A stretch of 5,952 bases of DNA, taken from assembly GCA_036675475.1 (NCBI GenBank), contig JAKFEY010000096.1, forward strand, positions 1 to 5,952, read 5' to 3'. Numbering within the stretch: the stretch's first letter is position 1; every line of letters begins with the position of its first letter. Of the stretch, positions 1 through 4,394 are shown in pieces. The translations under genes were made by a program, and so were the position numbers. This DNA is from JALYRV01 sp036675475. GTDB lineage: Bacteria > Acidobacteriota > Vicinamibacteria > Vicinamibacterales > SCN-69-37. The notes under the pieces were generated by a model. That model saw only the letters and a list, made by a program, of their open reading frames with translations. It was not told where the DNA came from and ran no database searches.

Positions 1-163
1 GAGGCGGCGGCTGCGGCGCGGGCGCGGGCGGCGGCGCCGGCTGCACGACAGGTGGCGGCGGCTGCGGCGCCGGCGGCGGCACCTTCTTCGCGCACCCGGC
101 GGCGACCACACCGGCCGCGAGCACGGCCAACCCGAACATCTGAATGTGTCTGAACCCTCTCAC
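1..163 (-). CDS. Lipoprotein with Pro/Ala-rich linker, N-terminal part only (possibly Pal/OmpA family)
   Basis: Only the first 54 codons are in the window; the gene runs off the left edge. The GTG start at 163 is chosen because a perfect AGGAGG lies 5 bases upstream and this frame encodes a lipoprotein signal: a basic start (RGFRHIQ), a hydrophobic core (about residues 10-22) and a lipobox-like AAGC with Cys24, followed by AKK. An ATG at 167 is in another frame and gives an Arg-rich, implausible peptide. After residue 28 the chain is almost only Pro, Ala, Gln and Val, a typical linker between a lipidated Cys and a periplasmic domain. Pal (peptidoglycan-associated lipoprotein, Tol-Pal system) often has this architecture, but the diagnostic OmpA-like domain is outside the window, so that name is only a guess. 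Position -3 of the lipobox is Ala rather than the usual Leu. It is transcribed divergently from the methyltransferase gene. Confidence 0.7.
   Translation of the reverse strand, partial: MRGFRHIQMFGLAVLAAGVVAAGCAKKVPPPAPQPPPPVVQPAPPPAPAPQPPP
3..70. repeat. 17-bp direct repeat inside the Pro-rich linker
   Basis: The word GGCGGCGGCTGCGGCGC occurs exactly at 3-19 and 54-70. The period of 51 bp equals 17 codons, so the repeat keeps the reading frame of the lipoprotein and encodes a repeated Ala-Pro-Gln-Pro-Pro type unit in the linker. Such sequence can expand or contract by slippage without breaking the frame. Confidence 0.6.
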
Positions 164-168
164 GCATG

Positions 169-174
169 CCTCCT
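169..174 (-). promoter_or_regulatory. Ribosome binding site of the lipoprotein gene
   Basis: On the minus strand the bases read AGGAGG, a perfect Shine-Dalgarno core, with a 5-base spacer to the GTG at 163. It decides between the GTG (lipoprotein frame) and an out-of-frame ATG at 167, which would leave only one base of spacing. Confidence 0.75.
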
Positions 175-220
175 GAGGCTGCCCCGCCGCCATCCCCGAA
201 CGGCTGAGCTGAATACGGCC

Positions 221-226
221 ATTATA
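221..226 (-). promoter_or_regulatory. Candidate -10 element (TATAAT) for the lipoprotein gene
   Basis: The minus strand reads GCTATAAT here, a perfect sigma-70-type -10 hexamer about 58 bp upstream of the GTG, which would give a leader of roughly 50 nt carrying the AGGAGG. No good -35 hexamer is visible 16-18 bp further upstream. The same eight-base word occurs upstream of the zinc-ribbon gene (near 3601). Confidence 0.45.
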
Positions 227-234
227 GCGGCTGT

Positions 235-240
235 TATGAT
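235..240 (+). promoter_or_regulatory. Candidate -10 element (TATGAT) for the methyltransferase gene, possibly leaderless
   Basis: TATGAT matches the -10 consensus at 5 of 6 positions and ends exactly 6 bases before the GTG at 247, so transcription would begin at or next to the start codon. No Shine-Dalgarno sequence precedes that GTG, which fits a leaderless message. No clear -35 is seen. The minus-strand TATAAT lies only 8 bp away, so the two divergent promoters would compete for space. Confidence 0.35.
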
Positions 241-246
241 GCCTTC

Positions 247-1032
247 GTGACCGCTCCCGCACATCTGCCGGCCGACGATGCGCGCATGTCGGCGCTGCTG
301 GCGGCCACGGCCGAGGCGGAACTGGCCCATTTCTGGTTTCGCGGCTTCCGGCGTTTCGTCCAGCCGATGCTCGAAGCCGCCGCCGAAGGCCGGCGCGACC
401 TCGTCATCGCCGACTGCGGCGCAGGTACCGGCCACAACCTTACCCTGCTCGAGCCGTTCGGTACACCCCTGGGGGTGGAACTCAATCGCACGGGCGCGAT
501 GGTGGCGCGCGCGCGCGGCGAGCGCCGCATGATCTGCGGCACGGTCACCGCCCTGCCGATCGCTACTGGCTCCATCGACCTGGCGACGTCGTTCGACGTG
601 CTCTACTGCCTGCCCGACGCGGCCGAGCGGGCGGCGCTCGAGGAGATGCATCGCGTGCTCAAGCCGCGCGGCCGCGTGGTCATCAACGTGGCCGCGAATC
701 CGCGGCTGGCGGGCGAGCACGCGGAGCTCACACATGAAGTGCGGCGATACACGCGCCGCACGCTGGACGCCGCGCTCGCGCGCGCCGGCTTCAGGACGCT
801 GCGCGCCACGTATACGAACGCCGCGACGTTCCCCCTCGTGGCCACAGTCCGCGGCCTGCAGCGGCGCGGGCTGCTGCGCGGCACCAACGGCCGCGCGCGC
901 GACATCGAAGTGCCCGCGGCCCCCATCAACGCCGCGCTCTCGGCCGCGCTCGCGATCGAGGCGCGGCTCGCCCGCGTCGTCGACATCCCCTTCGGGTCGT
1001 CACTGCTGGCGCTCGCCGAAAAGAAAAGTTAG
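247..1032 (+). CDS. Class I SAM-dependent methyltransferase
   Basis: A 261-residue cytosolic protein with a Rossmann-type methyltransferase fold. Visible motifs are motif I DCGAGTGHN (56-64, the SAM-binding glycine loop), the acidic end of strand 2 in GVELN (Glu78, expected to hold the SAM ribose), a motif near IDLATSFDVLYCL (110-122), and the strand-5 region HRVLKPRGRVVINVAA (135-150). These match the Methyltransf_11/25 type families. The N-terminal AELAHFWFRGFRRFV (about 25-38) resembles the E-x-x-HFW-F-x-x-RR segment seen in methyltransferases found near polyprenol-sugar and GT-C glycosyltransferase genes; that comparison is from memory. The substrate cannot be read from the sequence; small molecule, lipid or sugar are all possible. 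GTG 247 is taken as start because the preceding -10-like box fits it; Met14 (ATG 286) is an alternative, and neither has a Shine-Dalgarno. Its TAG stop overlaps the TAA of the convergent glycosyltransferase gene. Confidence 0.88.
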   Translation: MTAPAHLPADDARMSALLAATAEAELAHFWFRGFRRFVQPMLEAAAEGRRDLVIADCGAGTGHNLTLLEPFGTPLGVELNRTGAMVARARGERRMICGTVTALPIATGSIDLATSFDVLYCLPDAAERAALEEMHRVLKPRGRVVINVAANPRLAGEHAELTHEVRRYTRRTLDAALARAGFRTLRATYTNAATFPLVATVRGLQRRGLLRGTNGRARDIEVPAAPINAALSAALAIEARLARVVDIPFGSSLLALAEKKS

Positions 1033-3242
1033 TGCACTGACACTTCGTAGATGCGGACGCCGAGTTCGCGCTGGTCGGGCGAGGCGCGCAGCTGGCCGGG
1101 GACGTGGGTCTTCGAGAAGCGCAGGGTCACGCGTCCGCGCGCGACTGACAGCGGCTCGGCGGGAATCGTCACGCTGTGCGTGAAGTGATCGTCGAGCGTG
1201 AAACGGCCGGCCTCGTGCTCGCCGACGAGCACGGTCATCTCGACGCCGCCGCGGCCGTAATAGCGCGTCGGATCTTCCCCGCTCACCACGAGCGTCAGAT
1301 CGCGGCCGGGGTTGTAGAGCCACAGCTTCGACTCGCGCGAGGTCCAGCGCCAGGTCTGGCCCGTGCGCTCGTCGTATTCCGGCTCCCACCAGCCCTCGTC
1401 GTACGCGACGAGCGTGCCGTCGATCGACTGCAGGTCGAACTGCTCGAATGAAATCGGCGCAAGGCCCTCGCCGTCCCACGACGTGACGAGCTCGAGGCGC
1501 GCGTACGTGCTCTCGCCCGCCATCTCCTCGGGCAGGATCGGGCGCATGAACACGAACGGGCCGGGCCGGATCGGCCACTCGTCAATCTGCACGCCGTCGA
1601 GCAGCACGCGAATCACGATGGGCGGATCCGACGCCGCGCCGAGATGGCGTCCGCCGAGCAGCATCGTGGCGGGCATGTCGCGCCGCCGCGCCCAGGCCAG
1701 CGCCGGCGCATACGCTTCGCGCGCGCGATCGCGCGCCGTGAGGCCGCCGATTTCAGGACTGAGCGCCCAGCCCGTGCCCAGAAACCATCCCGGCCGCTGA
1801 ATGTGGTACCAGTCGATGCGGTTCGGACGAATGCCGCCGATGAAGGGCAGATCGCGCTCGGGCCAGCCGTACTGCCGCAGCAGCCGGCGCCGCTGCGGAT
1901 CGATCAGGCGCAGATCGGTGCGGCGCGGATCGGCCAGAAACCAGATCGGCCCGTCATAGCCTTCCTGCCATAGCTTCACGAGCTCGAGCCACTCATAGTC
2001 GGTAGTCACCGGCAGCGTGCGCATCGGCGGGATGGGTTCCCACGTGCGATGGCGCCGCAGGTCCGACGCGATGCGCTTGTGCATGGCGAGCACGGTTTCA
2101 TTGACGCGCGGCGTGCGATGCAGGTCGCGAATCAGCGCGAAGCCGGGGCTCTCGGCGCGCGCGTACATCTGCAGCGCGGGCACGGCCACGATCAGGCCGG
2201 CCGTCGCCACGCCGGCGGCAATGGGGAGCACCGCGCGTCGCGACACGTACTCGAGCGGCAGGACGAACAGCAGCGCGATGGGCGGAATCAACGGCAGCGC
2301 ATACCGGTTGGTGTGCGTCTCCTGGAACAGCAGGTGAAACACCGCGTACGGCACGAAACCGACCGCGATCACCAGCAGGACGCTGCGCTCGCGGACGGCG
2401 GCCATCGCCACACCGGCCGCGGCGACGCCGAGCACGATCGCCGCCAGCACGACGTTGCCGAATGGATCGACGAACGTCTCGTAGAGCGCGTCACGCAGGA
2501 CACGCACCGACGGATGCGTCGCCAGCATGACGACGCCCTCGAAGTCGTCGCGCGCCTGTTCGGTGAGAACCTTCCAGTAGGGACCGATGCCGGTGTCGAC
2601 CAGCAGGGGGACCGCCCACGTGAGGATGCCCACGGCGGCGGCCGCCATCGCCGACAGACGCGCCGTCCGCGTCAATCTGCCGCGGACGAGCATCAGCAGC
2701 AGCAGGGGAAACGTGAGCGCCGCAGTCTGCAGCCGCAGGCCCACCGCGGCCGCGGCGACGAACGCGCCGGCAATCGCAAACCGCCTGTCGCCGGTGAGCA
2801 GCGCGCGCGCGATCAGCGCCTGGGCCGCCAGCGCCGCCGCCAGGCCTGGAAAGTCGCTCAGCGGCCGCGACGCCGTGAACCAGTACAACGGGATGGCGCC
2901 GGCCACCAGCGTGGCGCCGACCGCGCGTCTCGTCGAGAATCCCAGTACCCGCGCCAGCGCGTAGAGGGCCACGAGGGCCAGCGCGGCGCCAAGCACGTTG
3001 AGGAGCGCCAGCGCGTGCGAGGCGTTCAGGGGATCGCCGGCGCGATGGAGCACGGCTGTCGCCCCCTTCGCCAGCGCCACATAGTGCGGCGACCCGGGAG
3101 GGTGCGGCTGATGCTGGGTGACGTCGAAGTCGCGGACGGCGAACGCGAAATTAATCGAGTCGAGGTCCGACAGCGACGGCGGCAGAAAGGGGAGATGGGC
3201 CGCGACAAAGACGGCGGCCCAGAGCGCCAGAAGCTTACGCAC
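1029..3242 (-). CDS. GT-C family (ArnT/PMT-like, GT39-type) membrane glycosyltransferase with large soluble C-terminal region
   Basis: A 737-residue integral membrane protein. Roughly ten hydrophobic segments lie between residues 4 and 356 (for example 4-24, 78-98, 132-150, 156-187, 197-216, 262-282, 287-306, 315-331, 336-356). The first loop carries SDLDSINFAFAVRDFD (25-40) with Asp26 and Asp28, then HQPHPPGSPHY (44-54); an acidic pair in the first external loop is the catalytic/metal site hallmark of GT-C enzymes using polyprenyl-phosphate sugars. HTNRYALPLIP (310-320) fits the family's later loop. The family transfers a sugar from a lipid-phosphate donor on the outer face of the inner membrane; donor and acceptor here are unknown. 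Residues about 360-737 are soluble and probably periplasmic. The last part (about 535-737) is strand-rich with WRWTSRESKLWLY (631-643), DPTRYYGRGGVEMTVLVG (657-674) and DQRELGVRIYEVSV (723-736), suggesting one or two beta-sandwich, carbohydrate-binding-like modules. Start is GTG 3242, 12 bp after the zinc-ribbon stop. No close Shine-Dalgarno exists, so translational coupling is likely. Confidence 0.85.
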   Translation of the reverse strand: MRKLLALWAAVFVAAHLPFLPPSLSDLDSINFAFAVRDFDVTQHQPHPPGSPHYVALAKGATAVLHRAGDPLNASHALALLNVLGAALALVALYALARVLGFSTRRAVGATLVAGAIPLYWFTASRPLSDFPGLAAALAAQALIARALLTGDRRFAIAGAFVAAAAVGLRLQTAALTFPLLLLMLVRGRLTRTARLSAMAAAAVGILTWAVPLLVDTGIGPYWKVLTEQARDDFEGVVMLATHPSVRVLRDALYETFVDPFGNVVLAAIVLGVAAAGVAMAAVRERSVLLVIAVGFVPYAVFHLLFQETHTNRYALPLIPPIALLFVLPLEYVSRRAVLPIAAGVATAGLIVAVPALQMYARAESPGFALIRDLHRTPRVNETVLAMHKRIASDLRRHRTWEPIPPMRTLPVTTDYEWLELVKLWQEGYDGPIWFLADPRRTDLRLIDPQRRRLLRQYGWPERDLPFIGGIRPNRIDWYHIQRPGWFLGTGWALSPEIGGLTARDRAREAYAPALAWARRRDMPATMLLGGRHLGAASDPPIVIRVLLDGVQIDEWPIRPGPFVFMRPILPEEMAGESTYARLELVTSWDGEGLAPISFEQFDLQSIDGTLVAYDEGWWEPEYDERTGQTWRWTSRESKLWLYNPGRDLTLVVSGEDPTRYYGRGGVEMTVLVGEHEAGRFTLDDHFTHSVTIPAEPLSVARGRVTLRFSKTHVPGQLRASPDQRELGVRIYEVSVH

Positions 3243-3254
3243 CGGTGCGGAGGA

Positions 3255-3500
3255 CTATTCCTCGTCCTCTACAACCGCCTCATCGTCCTCGTCGAGCTCG
3301 TCCTCGTCATCCTCTTCGTCATCGTCATCGTCGTCGAAGTCGTCCTCGTCCTCCTCGTCATCGTCGAGGTCGACCTCGAGGGGCGTGATGCTGGTGACTT
3401 TGAGGCTTGCGCCGCACTCGTCGCAGCTCAGGCGATCGTCGAGATCGACATCGTCTGGCTCGAGATCGAGCGTGGCATCGCATTCCGGGCAGGTGGCCAT
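3255..3500 (-). CDS. LysW-like zinc-ribbon protein with polyacidic C-terminal tail
   Basis: An 81-residue soluble protein. Residues 1-45 resemble LysW/ArgW amino-group carrier proteins: MATCPECDATLDLEP start, CxxC pairs Cys4/Cys7 and Cys26/Cys29 that should bind one zinc, and a TPLEVDL segment (39-45) where LysW has an EPLEL-type strand. LysW (about 54 residues) ends in EDWGE, whose terminal Glu carries the substrate amino group during lysine or arginine biosynthesis. Here that motif is absent; residues 46-81 are 31 Asp/Glu out of 36, interrupted by Phe55, Leu69 and AVV (75-77), ending in EDEE. No lysX, lysZ or other carrier-pathway gene is in the window, so a carrier role is doubtful; an acidic protein- or metal-interacting factor is equally possible. 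ATG 3500 is supported by GAGGA (3509-3513) with 8 bases spacing. It sits 12 bp upstream of the glycosyltransferase and probably shares its transcript. Confidence 0.82.
   Translation of the reverse strand: MATCPECDATLDLEPDDVDLDDRLSCDECGASLKVTSITPLEVDLDDDEEDEDDFDDDDDDEEDDEDELDEDDEAVVEDEE
3258..3365. repeat. Low-complexity GAC/GAG codon tract (acidic tail)
   Basis: This 108-bp stretch encodes the polyacidic tail of the zinc-ribbon protein on the minus strand as a run of mostly GAC, GAT, GAG and GAA codons, appearing on the plus strand as irregular CGTC/CATC/CCTC units. It is not a perfect tandem array, but its trinucleotide periodicity makes in-frame length change by slippage likely. The serine-rich translation of one plus-strand frame is a by-product of the same composition. 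Confidence 0.7.
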
Positions 3501-3508
3501 AACGAAGA

Positions 3509-3513
3509 TCCTC
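3509..3513 (-). promoter_or_regulatory. Ribosome binding site of the zinc-ribbon gene
   Basis: The minus strand reads GAGGA followed by 8 bases and then ATG GCC. This is the best Shine-Dalgarno in the 3501-3647 intergenic region and fixes the start of the zinc-ribbon protein at 3500. Confidence 0.65.
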
Positions 3514-3544
3514 AGGGCGGACTGCTGGGCGTCCGCTATACTCT

Positions 3545-3576
3545 GCCAGCCGCGCGAACGGCGCTTGCCGGCTGGC
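3545..3576. repeat. Inverted repeat in divergent intergenic region
   Basis: GCCAGCCG at 3545-3552 pairs perfectly with CGGCTGGC at 3569-3576, leaving a 16-base spacer. It lies between the predicted minus-strand -10 (3601-3606) and the zinc-ribbon start (3500), so it would be in the 5' leader of that transcript as a GC-rich hairpin, or could be a dyad operator bound by a regulator. No T-run follows it, so it is not an intrinsic terminator. In DNA this GC-rich an 8-bp arm can occur by chance. Confidence 0.35.
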
Positions 3577-3600
3577 GCGTCCGGAGCGCCACGACGCGGA

Positions 3601-3609
3601 ATTATAGCA
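3601..3609 (-). promoter_or_regulatory. Candidate extended -10 promoter for zinc-ribbon/glycosyltransferase operon
   Basis: The minus strand reads TGCTATAAT, a perfect -10 hexamer with the TGn extension that can compensate for a poor -35. A weak -35 candidate, TTATCG (3630 down to 3625), lies 18 bp? upstream by hexamer spacing of about that length. Transcription would begin near 3594, giving a leader of about 94 nt containing the inverted repeat and the GAGGA. The AT-rich patch stands out sharply in otherwise GC-rich DNA. Confidence 0.5.
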
Positions 3610-3647
3610 ATTCAACTGCCCGGCCGATAAGTCGAAGCGACCCGCAG

Positions 3648-4364
3648 ATGTCTCAATACGCCGCTGCCCGCATGGTTCTCGTCGGCGACGACACCGCCTT
3701 CGTGCGCGATCGCTTCTGCGACGCGCTCACCGGTGCCGGTCACAAGGCGATCCCGATCGCCACGACCGCCGAGTTGCTGGCCCGCGTGCGTCAGGAGTCG
3801 AACGCCATCAGTTTGATCGTGCTCGACCTGCACATGCCGCCAGACGGCAGCATCGACACCATTCGCGCCATCCGGCAGGCGGACGGCGGCCGCATTCCGA
3901 TTCTCGTGTTCAGTGGCACGATCCGTTCCGCCGGCGAAGTGCGGGATCTCGCGGCGCTCGGCGTGAGCGGCTACGTGAACGAGTATTCCGGCACCCAGCA
4001 CATCCTGCCCGCGCTGGCACCGCACCTGTTCCCGGAGAATTTCAACCGCCGCGGCAGCCCGCGCGTGACGATTGGGATTCCCGTGTCCTACCGGTTCGGC
4101 AACACGATCGCGGCCGCGCTCACCCTGAATCTCGGCAAAGGCGGCGTGGCGGTTCGGACGATGAGCCCGATGGCGGCCGGGGAGCGGCTCACCCTCCGCT
4201 TCCGCATGCCGGGCCAGCGCCGCGAGGTGGAGGCGGACGGCCGGGTCGCCTGGTCGGACCGCAAGGTCGGGATGGGCGTGCAGTTCGAGCGGCTCGACGC
4301 GGCCGATCAGGGCATCATCGACGACTTCGTCGACCAGCATTTCTTCTCCAATCGAAAAGCTTGA
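3648..4364 (+). CDS. Response-regulator receiver (REC) - PilZ domain protein
   Basis: A 238-residue cytosolic two-domain protein. The REC domain spans about 9-125: acidic pair Asp14-Asp15, phospho-acceptor Asp60 in LIVLDLHMP, Ser89 in ILVFSGT at the Thr/Ser position. The conserved lysine expected in the GxxGYVxK segment is replaced: GVSGYVNEYS (105-114) has Glu112. The PilZ domain spans about 133-230: RRGSPR supplies an RxxxR (Arg135, Arg139) and LNLGKGG (160-166) stands for the usual (D/N)xSxxG, with Gly163 in place of Ser. It ends in a GMGVQF strand (208-213). PilZ domains bind cyclic di-GMP, so the protein may link a two-component input to c-di-GMP-controlled motility, adhesion or polysaccharide output. 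There is no DNA-binding domain. ATG 3648 is the assumed start; no good Shine-Dalgarno is present and Met9 (ATG 3672) is an alternative. The reading frame stays open far upstream, antisense to the neighbouring genes, but that part is not coding. Divergent from the zinc-ribbon gene; the TPR gene follows 30 bp later. Confidence 0.85.
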   Translation: MSQYAAARMVLVGDDTAFVRDRFCDALTGAGHKAIPIATTAELLARVRQESNAISLIVLDLHMPPDGSIDTIRAIRQADGGRIPILVFSGTIRSAGEVRDLAALGVSGYVNEYSGTQHILPALAPHLFPENFNRRGSPRVTIGIPVSYRFGNTIAAALTLNLGKGGVAVRTMSPMAAGERLTLRFRMPGQRREVEADGRVAWSDRKVGMGVQFERLDAADQGIIDDFVDQHFFSNRKA

Positions 4365-4388
4365 CGCCGGGCCGGGGAGGCGTAGGAT
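4361..4388 (+). promoter_or_regulatory. Candidate sigma-70-like promoter for the TPR gene
   Basis: TTGACG (4361-4366, 5 of 6 to the -35 consensus) and TAGGAT (4383-4388, 4 of 6 to the -10 consensus) are 16 bp apart. The -35 overlaps the TGA stop of the REC-PilZ gene. The -10 ends 6 bases before ATG 4395, so a transcript would start at or beside the start codon and be leaderless. The AGGA inside the -10 could alternatively act as a Shine-Dalgarno on a read-through transcript, with a 7-base spacer. Confidence 0.4.
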
Positions 4389-4394
4389 CCGCGG

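Noticed and set aside
160..735. 191-residue minus-strand open frame ending beside the lipoprotein start
   Set aside because: Antisense to the methyltransferase, which has clear SAM motifs; low-complexity Arg/Ala/His sequence and no conserved domain.
3261..3365. Possible tandem repeat array or CRISPR-like unit
   Set aside because: Units are irregular and explained by runs of acidic codons; there are no spaced identical repeats.
3537..3542. TATACT on the plus strand as a -10 for the REC-PilZ gene
   Set aside because: Five of six consensus matches, but no -35 partner is visible and the leader would be about 100 nt; kept as an unproven possibility rather than a feature.
3118..3630. Plus-strand open frame with a long serine run
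   Set aside because: The serine run is the complement of the Asp/Glu codons in the zinc-ribbon tail; the zinc ribbon has CxxC motifs and a Shine-Dalgarno, the serine frame has neither.
2049..3647. Long plus-strand open frame continuous with the REC-PilZ gene, which would give a 771-residue protein
   Set aside because: It is antisense to the glycosyltransferase and zinc-ribbon genes, rich in Arg, Gln, Gly and His with no domain, and exists because GC-rich codon bias suppresses stops on the opposite strand. Recognisable REC sequence begins only after ATG 3648.
4364..4383. ACGCC...GGCGT inverted repeat after the REC-PilZ stop as a terminator
   Set aside because: Only a 5-bp stem with a 10-base loop and no T-run; expected by chance in such GC-rich DNA, and it overlaps a better promoter candidate.
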